Source: Oscillatoria salina IIICB1
Lineage (GTDB): Bacteria > Cyanobacteriota > Cyanobacteriia > Cyanobacteriales > SIO1D9
Direction of reading: 5' to 3'
DNA length: 64,000 bases
Assembly: GCF_020144665.1 (NCBI RefSeq)
Contig: NZ_JAAHBQ010000011.1
Location: forward strand, 42,042-106,041
Part shown: positions 1-8,103 of the stretch, one piece after another
How positions within the stretch are numbered: the first letter of the stretch is position 1
How the letters are laid out: the number at the start of each line of letters is the position of its first letter
The notes under the pieces: model-generated
What the model was told of the DNA's origin: nothing
Database searches by the model: none
Seen by the model: only the letters and a program-made list of their open reading frames with translations
Translations under genes and position numbers: made by a program

Positions 1-33
1 ACGCTGCAAGTGTAGTTAAGTTTGAGAAAAATT

Positions 34-507
34 ATGTCTTGGCTAAGATTTTCGCCTTTTGGGAGAGTAGCGATCGCTTTAGGATCGGCTATTCTAATTA
101 CTTCTTGTTCCCAACCAAATGTAGCAGTAACTCAAGCACAAGTTGAACCCGAAGAAACTGAAATCGCACAAGCTACTTCCGAACAATGGCGACGTATGAG
201 TGCAGCCGAACAAAACGAAGAAATTGAAAATATTTTAAATAATCGTTTGGGTATTGCTGCACTTAATCAGTTAGCAATTGAAGGTTTTATTGGCTACGGT
301 TGCGATAAAAGTTACTATGTTAGCGAGCAATACGGCAGATTTCAAACTTTATTAAGGGTACAATGCAACGAACCCAAAGGAGCGTCTTCAGCTATCGGTT
401 ACGATGAAGTTCGGGTAATTTTCAGCCGCTTTGAAGATAATATTGAAAATTTTGAAATTGAGCGAGTTTCTCAAGAAACTCCTCCAGAAACTACTTTACC
501 TGATTAA
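34..507 (+). CDS. Putative lipoprotein of unknown function
   Basis: Encodes about 157 residues. The N-terminus is a lipoprotein signal: basic residues (RF..FGR), a hydrophobic stretch (VAIALGSAILI), then the lipobox-like ITSC with the acceptor cysteine. The mature part is acidic and glutamine-rich and has two further cysteines. A TTG 12 bases upstream (22) is in frame, but the ATG at 34 gives a normal signal peptide, so I chose it. No catalytic motif is visible. It lies upstream of the Dnd locus on the same strand but is separated by a terminator-like hairpin (553-590), so a functional link to Dnd is unlikely. The family is not recognised. Confidence 0.7.
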   Translation: MSWLRFSPFGRVAIALGSAILITSCSQPNVAVTQAQVEPEETEIAQATSEQWRRMSAAEQNEEIENILNNRLGIAALNQLAIEGFIGYGCDKSYYVSEQYGRFQTLLRVQCNEPKGASSAIGYDEVRVIFSRFEDNIENFEIERVSQETPPETTLPD

Positions 508-552
508 TAATTAATCAAGTGGCGCTTTGACGTTAATTATTTTTTTTGCAGA

Positions 553-590
553 GGGGCTAAAGAGTTATTTACTAACTTTTGTTTAGCCCC
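553..590 (+). terminator. Terminator-like hairpin after the lipoprotein gene
   Basis: Perfect 9-bp arms GGGGCTAAA (553-561) and TTTAGCCCC (582-590) enclose a 20-nt loop, 46 bases after the stop codon at 507. No strong T-run follows on the plus strand. On the minus strand the hairpin is followed by a run of T (complement of the A/T tract near 541-547 read in reverse is mixed), so direction is uncertain. Confidence 0.45.
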
Positions 591-605
591 TGCTGACTAG
601 GAACT

Positions 606-680
606 TTAACCATTAAGAAGTAAGCCTAAAAAGATGAGTAAAGCCACGAATGCTAAACTATAAATGTATTTTTTCATCAT
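606..680 (-). CDS. Candidate 24-residue single-span membrane microprotein
   Basis: A minus-strand frame from ATG at 680 to TAA at 606 encodes two Met, two Lys, then an almost uninterrupted hydrophobic segment (YSLAFVALLIFLGLLLNG). The size and layout (short positive N-terminus and one membrane span) resemble the very small membrane subunits common in cyanobacteria. It matches none I know (PetN, PetL, PsaM, Psb subunits). The ribosome-binding site is weak. It lies between the lipoprotein gene and the Dnd-associated gene. It could be chance; the only support is composition. Confidence 0.25.
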   Translation of the reverse strand: MMKKYIYSLAFVALLIFLGLLLNG

Positions 681-747
681 CAAAAACTATCTCAACTAAA
701 TATCTATATTTTATGGTAAAATACTAGGCAAAGTAGGTTAACCAAAA

Positions 748-1215
748 ATGGCTTATAATAGAATCAGGGTTGCGAAAGATAAAGCTGATTTAGTAAAAAG
801 TTTATTGAATTCCAATAACAAAACCGCTCCCTTTCAAACCTATGCCGATCTTATCGCCTTTGCCGCAGCTTTAGGCGCAAAACGGAAAAAACGAGTTTCT
901 CTAGGAGAAATTTCCCAAAGCGAACCAGCCCCTATTGGTTTAGAGATTTTTGTTTCTAGAGGCTACGATTTAGAGATTAAGTTATTGGCGATCGCGGAAA
1001 CTCACGATACCAAAATTCTCTCTCCTCTTGACCCCATTGCTGAAAATGAACGCTTGCAAATTTTTGAAGAATATGCTAATGGAGGATTAGAAATTTTGCA
1101 AGAAGAATTACGCGGCGCAGTGGACTATACCGAACGACTATTATTAATAATGAGTCAAGAACGTTATCAGTCAGTACAGCCCGGAGAAGAATTCGATTTA
1201 AGTCGATTTCTGTAA
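748..1215 (+). CDS. Dnd system-associated protein 4
   Basis: 155 residues. I recognise it as the small protein regularly found beside DNA phosphorothioation genes and named Dnd system-associated protein 4. Recognisable blocks are FQTYADLIAFAAALGAK near residues 29-45, PIGLEIFVSRGYD (about 62-74), a central IFEEYANGGLEIL and LRGAVDYTERLL towards the C-terminus. The family's biochemical function is not established. It is soluble, with no signal peptide. The gene is convergent with the large DGQHR gene (1253-2857), 37 bases away, and holds a HIP1 octamer near 987. The ATG at 748 follows an AT-rich leader. Identity rests on remembered family features plus context, and the neighbouring dndBCDE genes support it strongly. 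Confidence 0.8.
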   Translation: MAYNRIRVAKDKADLVKSLLNSNNKTAPFQTYADLIAFAAALGAKRKKRVSLGEISQSEPAPIGLEIFVSRGYDLEIKLLAIAETHDTKILSPLDPIAENERLQIFEEYANGGLEILQEELRGAVDYTERLLLIMSQERYQSVQPGEEFDLSRFL

Positions 1216-1252
1216 TTAGTAAATGCTTGTAATTGGGCTATAATTACATTTT

Positions 1253-2857
1253 CTAACAAACAAATTTTTTTGCCAAAATTCTCGGTAATCCTACCTCTTT
1301 TGGCGCAACAAACTTACCCTTAAAACCGATTGCTCGATCCTCAATTGTTCTCGCTTCAGCAAGTTCTCGTCGCAACTCCGCACGTTCAAATTTATCTTTA
1401 ATTCCACCAAGAATATAAACTATTAACCGGGCTGCTAAATCTCGTCCCGATACCAGAACTCGCTTTTTATTTGGGTCATATAAAACACTATACCAAAGAG
1501 AACTAGGACGATCCATATTACTGAAACCATCATCAACATCGAAGCTAATTAGTTTCGGAAAAATCTCTTCTAGTGAGAAGTTTTTTTGGAAAACTAAGAT
1601 ACCCAAAGCTTGCGCGATCGCCACTTGTCCCACAGGACGAAAAAGCATATTTCCTTCACCTTTTGGCTTCTCAAAACTAAAGCGACGCAGTTGGGGAGTT
1701 TTTTCACCTTCTGCTAATCTTTGATAACTAGGTAAACTCGCTAAATAATCAAACAATTCTTGAAAATATTTAATGCCAATTTCTAATTCATCATCCTCAG
1801 GACGCATGGGAATCAAATTCTTTTTATCCGAAGATTTCCAATTTTTAAACTTATAGCCTAAATATCTTTCAGACATATCTTGTAGCGCTTGTAAGGTCGT
1901 CAAAACCGTTGCTTTAGCCGCTACTGTCGGACTATCCCAATTAACCCGAGAATCGTCTCGTAACAAAGGATGAGATACAGCTACTTTCCTCGCCACAATC
2001 GAAAATCCATTGTCTTCATCGAGTAAAGCCAATTGTCCTTTACTCAGTCTTACCGCCATTAAATTGACGTGAACAAAAATTGACCTAATGCGTCGTTTTG
2101 CTTCGTCACGAGTTTCGCCTTTCACTACAGCAGGAATAAATTCAATACCGATTTGTTCGTATGCCAAATTTTGTAAATAAGAAAATTCAAGTTCGTATTC
2201 TTCGAGCAGATCGTCAACAGTAATTACACCTCCGCTAGCTTTTTTAACTTTGTTGTAACACTGAAGTTTACCAGTTTTAATTAATTCCATTAAGCCTTGA
2301 ATTCCCATTAGTCGATGTTGTCCATCAAGGGCAAAAATGGAAACCCCAGGAGACACATCTAATAATCCGACTTTTCCTTCTTTATCTAAAGCATTAAAAT
2401 CAACTGCGGATTTAGTTGCGCGTTTGTTTTCGTCCCACTCTGTTGCATTTGGGTTGTCTACCCAGTCAGGACTAATAACTACTAAAACCGCCGGAAATTT
2501 ATGTGCAACTCTTGCCGCGAGATATTGAGCGAGAGGTGCTTGACGCGACCAATCTAAAGGACGTTGTTGGATGTCGTCAATAGTGTCTGAATCTCTAACT
2601 ACATTACCTGTTTTTTCGTCGAATTTTTGCCGAAATAAAGGTAATTGGGAGGCGAAACGGACGCGACTGTCTAACCATTCAAGAGTCACGGAACCAATAT
2701 ATGCTTCTGTACTCCCCATCCAAGTCTTTTGAGCTAAAATGCGATCGTTTTTTCCTAAGTATTTATCTAATAAAATGGCTAGTGTGGATCGTTCTTGGTT
2801 TTCTTGTTCCAGCACTTGACTGGTTATGTCTCCAGTTGAGCTTGTGGCGCTGTCCAT
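1253..2857 (-). CDS. Large DGQHR-domain protein, DndB-related
   Basis: 534 residues, clearly longer than a usual DndB (roughly 350-400). The hallmark DGQHR is at residues 178-182 (FALDGQHRLMG), followed by a conserved core with IFVHVN and RLSKGQLALLDE around 260-280. DGQHR proteins occur in Dnd and related DNA-modification loci. DndB itself is known as a repressor of dnd transcription, but the role of long paralogues is open. The C-terminal extension of more than 200 residues has no motif I recognise. It is read away from dndB (276-bp gap) and converges on Dnd-associated protein 4. A HIP1 octamer lies inside it near 1615. It could be a second regulator, an additional modification-associated enzyme or a DNA-sensing component; the sequence does not decide. 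Confidence 0.8.
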   Translation of the reverse strand: MDSATSSTGDITSQVLEQENQERSTLAILLDKYLGKNDRILAQKTWMGSTEAYIGSVTLEWLDSRVRFASQLPLFRQKFDEKTGNVVRDSDTIDDIQQRPLDWSRQAPLAQYLAARVAHKFPAVLVVISPDWVDNPNATEWDENKRATKSAVDFNALDKEGKVGLLDVSPGVSIFALDGQHRLMGIQGLMELIKTGKLQCYNKVKKASGGVITVDDLLEEYELEFSYLQNLAYEQIGIEFIPAVVKGETRDEAKRRIRSIFVHVNLMAVRLSKGQLALLDEDNGFSIVARKVAVSHPLLRDDSRVNWDSPTVAAKATVLTTLQALQDMSERYLGYKFKNWKSSDKKNLIPMRPEDDELEIGIKYFQELFDYLASLPSYQRLAEGEKTPQLRRFSFEKPKGEGNMLFRPVGQVAIAQALGILVFQKNFSLEEIFPKLISFDVDDGFSNMDRPSSLWYSVLYDPNKKRVLVSGRDLAARLIVYILGGIKDKFERAELRRELAEARTIEDRAIGFKGKFVAPKEVGLPRILAKKFVC

Positions 2858-3133
2858 AAGTTTTTTATTATTTGCTTGATTTTTATAAAATTATCAGTTT
2901 ACTATATTATAGTCAACACAATAAAAAATACTTTTTTATCATGTATTAGCAAATTAGTCAAGTTAAGTTTTGAAATATCTGTTTTGGCTGTGGAGCGAGT
3001 AGAGGAGAGTTTAGGCGCGCGATCGGGTTTATCCTTCTTGCCTCTCTCAGTCCAATAGTAACCTACTTGCAGCCATAATTACAATTGTCATTGAATCTTG
3101 AAATATACTCAATCGATGAAAAGTAATATGAGT

Positions 3134-4309
3134 TTACATCCAATCCAAGCTCACTTTAACTCTTTCAATTGCTACTCTTACAGCACTGGTATGAGATAAA
3201 ACTTTGTATGGTTTAGCTGGGTTTTTCGGATTCGGACTAGAGATAATGACATTTCCTTGCCAAAGTTGGCTTCCTCTTGACCAATCTAATTGAGCGAGTT
3301 GAGATACTTTATCAGCCTCAAAATAATAATTATATTGATTGTAAGTCTGATAAAGTAAACGTCCTAAAATTTCAAGTCCGACACTTCTACCTAAAATACA
3401 ATGTTCTTTGAATTTAGCGATTTCATCAACTGTTAAATCTTCAACATTGGTTTCAAATATGTGTTTAGTAGAACTGCACTCTGAAAAAAACTGATTCAAA
3501 CAGGCAACCATAGCATCAGATAACTTGTCTACATCATGGTGTTGAAGTTCATTGCTTGGAACGTTAGTAAAAGCACAACTTACAGTTCTAGCTATGTAGT
3601 TAGTGGTGTAAATTAATTTTTTCTTTGTAGAAGGAGAATTTTTAATTTTTTCCGTTTTTCCATTAAACATTGGCACTCGCTCGATTAAGTTTTTAGTAAT
3701 ACCAACTCTTCCTTCAAACTCACCAAATGACAAAAGTAGCGCTTTATCCAATGGCTTAGTTTGTGCCATGTCACGGAAATCTGTTTGACACTGATTAAAG
3801 TCAGACTCTAGAACCAGTGTAATCGGAAAATCATTATCAGCTATCAATTCGCCTTCTTGACTTTCAATCAGTTCATGAATAGCACGTTTACGATGTTGTC
3901 CGTCTGTAATATCTAACTTAACACCGCGAGGAATGACTACTAAACAGAATCCCCTACCCAACTCGATTAATTCAATCTCCTCTGGGTTGACATTAGCCGT
4001 CAAAGTACCTAAAATCCAAGGTTTACTCCTTTTAGTACGTTCGAGAAGATATTGTTTTACTTCATCAACATGACCTTTTACCTCTGGACGATTTTTACCT
4101 GAATCGGGATCGTTACCTGTAGATGGCTTTGCTTGTAAAAGAGTAGGTAGGTCATCAGCAGGAAGATTGATTTGCACCATTTTCCGCTTTCCCTGCTGGA
4201 AAATAAGCCCCGGATAGCACTTCTGACGGTGATATTTTGCAAAGTATGGCTCAATAATAGAATCTAGTCGCTGATTGGTTTCAAAGTAAAGGTCGTTGTT
4301 TTCAGACAT
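3134..4309 (-). CDS. dndB: DndB, DNA phosphorothioation regulator (DGQHR domain)
   Basis: 391 residues from the ATG at 4309; a TTG at 4327 would add six residues but has no better leader. DGQHR is at about residues 136-140 (DITDGQHRKRA), the signature of DndB. In characterised systems DndB is not needed for sulfur insertion but represses the dnd operon and tunes modification frequency. The gene is divergent from dndC with roughly 90 bases between start codons, the expected geometry for a regulator acting on a shared promoter region. No signal peptide or membrane segment is present. I see no HIP1 octamer here, unlike the other genes of the locus. The family call is firm; the regulatory role comes from homologues. 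Confidence 0.88.
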   Translation of the reverse strand: MSENNDLYFETNQRLDSIIEPYFAKYHRQKCYPGLIFQQGKRKMVQINLPADDLPTLLQAKPSTGNDPDSGKNRPEVKGHVDEVKQYLLERTKRSKPWILGTLTANVNPEEIELIELGRGFCLVVIPRGVKLDITDGQHRKRAIHELIESQEGELIADNDFPITLVLESDFNQCQTDFRDMAQTKPLDKALLLSFGEFEGRVGITKNLIERVPMFNGKTEKIKNSPSTKKKLIYTTNYIARTVSCAFTNVPSNELQHHDVDKLSDAMVACLNQFFSECSSTKHIFETNVEDLTVDEIAKFKEHCILGRSVGLEILGRLLYQTYNQYNYYFEADKVSQLAQLDWSRGSQLWQGNVIISSPNPKNPAKPYKVLSHTSAVRVAIERVKVSLDWM

Positions 4310-4398
4310 CTTAGCTAATAAAATCAAATAAAACCTATCTAATCATCATAATAGCGATTTAATACCATATAAAACCAGAACAATACGGAGTTTATTAC
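4310..4398. promoter_or_regulatory. Divergent dndB/dndC promoter region
   Basis: The 89 bases between the dndB and dndC start codons are very AT-rich and must contain both promoters. No clear -35/-10 pair or long palindrome can be singled out by eye. A CGGAG sequence sits about 11 bases before the dndC ATG as a ribosome-binding site. By analogy with other dnd loci this is the likely target of DndB. Confidence 0.5.
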
Positions 4399-5964
4399 AT
4401 GATAGGCACACAGACATCACTATTTCCACCGCGTACTTTAGAAGAGTTAGTGGAAGATATACAAAACCTGACACAAGAAATTCAAGATTTGTATTGTTTA
4501 GACGAAATTCCTTGGGTAATAGGATATAGCGGCGGAAAGGATTCAACAGCAGTGTTGCAGTTAATCTGGTATGCGATCGCCGGATTGCCACCAGAAAAAC
4601 GGACTAAAACGATTCATGTTATTACCACAGATACGCTAGTAGAAAATCCTATTGTATCTGCTTGGGTTCGTAATTCTCTAAAACAAATGAAGTCTGTTGT
4701 TCAAAAACAGCAAATGCCAATTGAACCTCATTTGCTACAACCTGAATTTACAGAAACATTTTGGGTAGGATTGATAGGCAAGGGCTATCCGCCTCCAAGA
4801 GATAAATTTCGTTGGTGTACTAATCGTTTAAAAATTAGTCCATCTAACCGTTTTATTCGTGAAGTAATTCGTACCTGTGGTGAAACTATTCTTGTTTTAG
4901 GTATCCGGAAAACTGAAAGTAAAAAACGAGCTTCTAGAATGGAAAAAATGGAAGCATGGCGGCTACGCGATCGCCTAAGCCCTAACGCTAATTTACCTAA
5001 CTCTCTAGTTTATACTCCTATTGAAGATTGGCGTACTGACGAAGTTTGGCTTTATCTAATGCAGTGGGAAAATCCTTGGGGATATAGCAATAAAGATTTG
5101 TTTGCAATGTATCGAGGTGCGACAGCAGATAACGAATGTCCTCTCGTAGTTGATACTTCTACTCCTAGTTGTGGTAGTTCTCGCTTTGGATGCTGGGTTT
5201 GCACTTTGGTGACTCAAGATAAATCTTTAACAGCGATGATTCAAAACGATGAAGAGAAAGAGTGGTTACAACCTTTATTAGATTTACGTTCTGAGTTAGA
5301 TGTAAAAGATAACCGCGATCGACGTGATTTTAGACGTAGAACGGGTCAAGTTCAATTATACGAACGTAATTTAGAAGGAAAAATCTCTGTCGAACCCATT
5401 CCGGGTCCTTTTACTAAAGAAGCACGAGAAGATTGGCTGAGAAAAATTCTTACTGCTCAAATGCAAATTCGTTATAATGCTCCTCCAAAAATGGGCGAAA
5501 TTACTCTGATTTACCCAGAAGAATTGAGCGAAATTAGACGGATATGGATTGAGGAAAGACACGAATTTGATGATAGCTTACCTCGTATTTATGAAGAAGT
5601 GACAGGCGAACCTTTTCATGATGTTCGTCTTGGTGCAGGGAATCACCTTCTTGGTACTGATGAATGGACAGTTTTGGAAGAAATCTGTGGTGAGGATGGT
5701 ATGCACTTAGAATTGATGGCGAAACTGTTAGATACGGAACGTCAATATCAAACTATGTCTCGTCGTGTTGGTATCTATGATTCTTTACAAAAATGTTTTG
5801 AAACCAGTTCGCGTTCCCAAGATGAAGCAATTGAAAATGCTCAAGACAAATGGAAAATGAAAGAGGCAGCAAAGAAGGGCGATGTTGAGCATATAAAACA
5901 ATTAAGTTGGGGTGATATGAAGTTTGGTACTCGCAATTCTGATGATGAGGCTGATAATTCATAA
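4399..5964 (+). CDS. dndC: DndC, DNA phosphorothioation sulfurtransferase
   Basis: 521 residues of the PAPS-reductase/ATP-pyrophosphatase type. The nucleotide-binding loop SGGKDST is at residues 44-50. KFRWCTNRLK (Cys140) and the cluster C258-x6-C265-x2-C268 (SCGSSRFGCWVC) match the cysteines that hold an Fe-S cluster in DndC. It is thought to activate the DNA backbone and transfer sulfur delivered by a cysteine desulfurase (DndA or IscS). All key residues are present. It is first in the plus-strand modification operon and shares its promoter region with dndB. HIP1 octamers occur inside the gene (near 4573 and 4967). No dndA lies in the window, so the sulfur donor must be encoded elsewhere. 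High confidence. Confidence 0.93.
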   Translation: MIGTQTSLFPPRTLEELVEDIQNLTQEIQDLYCLDEIPWVIGYSGGKDSTAVLQLIWYAIAGLPPEKRTKTIHVITTDTLVENPIVSAWVRNSLKQMKSVVQKQQMPIEPHLLQPEFTETFWVGLIGKGYPPPRDKFRWCTNRLKISPSNRFIREVIRTCGETILVLGIRKTESKKRASRMEKMEAWRLRDRLSPNANLPNSLVYTPIEDWRTDEVWLYLMQWENPWGYSNKDLFAMYRGATADNECPLVVDTSTPSCGSSRFGCWVCTLVTQDKSLTAMIQNDEEKEWLQPLLDLRSELDVKDNRDRRDFRRRTGQVQLYERNLEGKISVEPIPGPFTKEAREDWLRKILTAQMQIRYNAPPKMGEITLIYPEELSEIRRIWIEERHEFDDSLPRIYEEVTGEPFHDVRLGAGNHLLGTDEWTVLEEICGEDGMHLELMAKLLDTERQYQTMSRRVGIYDSLQKCFETSSRSQDEAIENAQDKWKMKEAAKKGDVEHIKQLSWGDMKFGTRNSDDEADNS

Positions 5965-5987
5965 AATAAACACTCACCCAAAAGTTA

Positions 5988-6007
5988 CCCGGAAATAAAT
6001 TTCCGGG
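5988..6007. other. Hairpin between dndC and dndD
   Basis: Perfect inverted repeat with 9-bp arms CCCGGAAAT / ATTTCCGGG around AA, 23 bases after the dndC stop. No T-run follows, so it is not a standard intrinsic terminator. It lies in an unusually long (129-bp) gap inside the modification operon. It could stabilise the upstream message, attenuate, or separate the expression of dndC from that of dndDE. Confidence 0.5.
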
Positions 6008-6093
6008 CTAATAGTCCAAGTCCTTGAAAAAGGATTATTAAAAAATGAGTTTTTGAGCCGACTTTCGCTATCATACTATCTTAATATTACCTA

Positions 6094-8076
6094 ATGATTT
6101 TCCTTGAACTTGTATTAGAAAATTTCGGTCCCTACTTGGGTAAGCAGGTAATTAACTTGCGCCCGGAAAAGGATGAAAATACTCGCCCAATTATCCTTTT
6201 TGGGGGTATGAATGGTGGCGGAAAAACGACACTGATGGATGCTATTCGTCTGGCGCTTTACGGACATCGCGCTCAATGTTCTACTCGTGGTAATTTAAGC
6301 TATAGCGATTTTTTAATTCAGTGTATTAATCGCCATACGCCAGGAAATGAAAAAACTCGTGTTGAGTTACTTTTTCAGCATTTCCTGACTGGTGAAGTTA
6401 CAGAATTAAGAGTTGTTCGGTACTGGACAAAACAGCTAAAAGATGGTAAAGATCATCTTGGTATTTTGAAAGATGATTGGCTGGATGATACGCTTAAGAA
6501 TATTTGGGATGAGTATATAGAAAATTTGCTTCCTTTGGGTATATCTAATTTGTTTCTTTTTGATGGCGAACAGGTGAAAGAGTTGGCGGAGTTGGAAACG
6601 CCTCCTGATACGGTTGTTGAAGCAATTCAATCTTTGTTGGGTTTAGAATTGGCGGAAAGATTGTCGCAGGATTTAGAGATTTTAGTTAATCGGAAGCGGA
6701 AAGAAGTTGCTAGTAAGAAACAGTTGGCGGAAATTGAAGATATTGAAGCGAGATTAAAGGAAAAAAAAGCTGCTAAAGCAAGTGCAATTGAAGAACAGGA
6801 AAAAATAGAAAAGCAACTTAAGTTAGCGAAGCAAAAGCAAAAGGAAGCTTTTGATAAATTTACTTCTGAAGGTGGGAAAATTGCTGCGGAAAGTGCTGGT
6901 TTAGAACGTGAGTTACGCGACTTGACTGAAGCAACGGAATTAGGACGAGAAACATTGCGAGAGTTGGCTGCTGGTATTCTTCCTTTGGGGTTGATTTCTC
7001 CTTTATTAAAACAAGCTCATCAACAAGGAGAATTAGAGTTAAAACGTCAGCAAAGTGAAATAGCTAGAGATGTGATGGTTGCTCGCGACGATCGCCTGCT
7101 CGCTCATCTGAACGAAATTAAGCTAAAATCTAGTCAGGTTGAGGATATCAAGGCTTTTCTCGATCGCGAAAATCAAGCTTTAGATGCTGAAATTGCTTCG
7201 ATACCGGAACCTTGGCTGAAGGCAGATCGAGAAGATATTCACAAGCTACAATCTATTTTAGAGCATCAGTTACCATCGAAAATTACAACCGCAACTGCCG
7301 AATTAAAGCGTCTGCAAAAGTTAGAAGCAGATATTGATAATAAGGAAAGACAAATTGCTGCGGCTGCTTCTCCAGAAGTCTTTTCTCAATTAAAAAATGC
7401 TTTGTCAGATGCACAAGATGAGTTTGTGAAAGTACAAGCAAATTATCAAGAAATAGAGCGGAAAATTCAAGAATTGCAGCGCGGAATTGACCAAGTTAAA
7501 AAGGAATTAACTAATTATGGTGAAAAAGCTTTTGCAAGCCAAAATAGCGAACATATTATTAAATCAGCTACTAAAGTACAAAAAACGCTGCAATTGTTTC
7601 GGGAACGTTTAACGCTGAAAAAACTGAATAAACTCGAAGGTGAAGTAACTGAATGTTTCCGTTATTTGTTACATAAATCCGATTTAGTACATCGCGTGGC
7701 TATTGACACTGATTCCTTTCGCCTTTCTTTATACGATAACCAAGCTCAACCTGTACCCAAACATCGCCTTTCTGCGGGGGAAAAACAACTGTTAGCTATT
7801 TCTTTTTTATGGGGATTAGCGCGGGTTTCGGGACGCAATCTTCCGGTAGCGATAGATACACCTTTGGGACGTTTAGATTCTTCTCACCGGAATAATTTAG
7901 TCGAACGATATTTTCCCACTGCTTCCCATCAAGTAATTTTGCTATCAACAGATACAGAAATTGGCGAAAATGAGGTTAAAATTTTAAGAGAGCAAGAGGC
8001 GATCGCTAGTGAATATCTGCTTGAATACAACTCTCAACAAGGTCAAACTACTGTTAAACCTGGTTATTTCTGGTAG
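6094..8076 (+). CDS. dndD: DndD, SMC/Rad50-like ATPase of DNA phosphorothioation
   Basis: 660 residues. The Walker A motif GGMNGGGKTT (about 37-46) follows an N-terminal strand pattern typical of SMC/RecF-like ATPases. A long Glu/Lys-rich coiled-coil middle (about 200-520) separates it from the C-terminal half, which has the ABC signature LSAGEKQ (about 559-565) and a Walker B with D-loop (VAIDTPLGRLDSSH, about 585-598). DndD supplies ATPase activity in the DndCDE complex and is believed to act on the DNA structure or nick during sulfur exchange. Full length and all motifs intact. It is separated from dndC by a 129-bp gap with a hairpin and from dndE by 27 bases. A HIP1 octamer lies near 8000. 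Confidence 0.93.
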   Translation: MIFLELVLENFGPYLGKQVINLRPEKDENTRPIILFGGMNGGGKTTLMDAIRLALYGHRAQCSTRGNLSYSDFLIQCINRHTPGNEKTRVELLFQHFLTGEVTELRVVRYWTKQLKDGKDHLGILKDDWLDDTLKNIWDEYIENLLPLGISNLFLFDGEQVKELAELETPPDTVVEAIQSLLGLELAERLSQDLEILVNRKRKEVASKKQLAEIEDIEARLKEKKAAKASAIEEQEKIEKQLKLAKQKQKEAFDKFTSEGGKIAAESAGLERELRDLTEATELGRETLRELAAGILPLGLISPLLKQAHQQGELELKRQQSEIARDVMVARDDRLLAHLNEIKLKSSQVEDIKAFLDRENQALDAEIASIPEPWLKADREDIHKLQSILEHQLPSKITTATAELKRLQKLEADIDNKERQIAAAASPEVFSQLKNALSDAQDEFVKVQANYQEIERKIQELQRGIDQVKKELTNYGEKAFASQNSEHIIKSATKVQKTLQLFRERLTLKKLNKLEGEVTECFRYLLHKSDLVHRVAIDTDSFRLSLYDNQAQPVPKHRLSAGEKQLLAISFLWGLARVSGRNLPVAIDTPLGRLDSSHRNNLVERYFPTASHQVILLSTDTEIGENEVKILREQEAIASEYLLEYNSQQGQTTVKPGYFW

Positions 8077-8103
8077 TCGTTAAAAAATAAGATAATAACT
8101 AAA

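Noticed and set aside
2876..3058. Plus-strand frame of 60 codons between the two DGQHR genes
   Set aside because: The composition is irregular, there is no ribosome-binding site, and it overlaps the promoter region of the long DGQHR gene.
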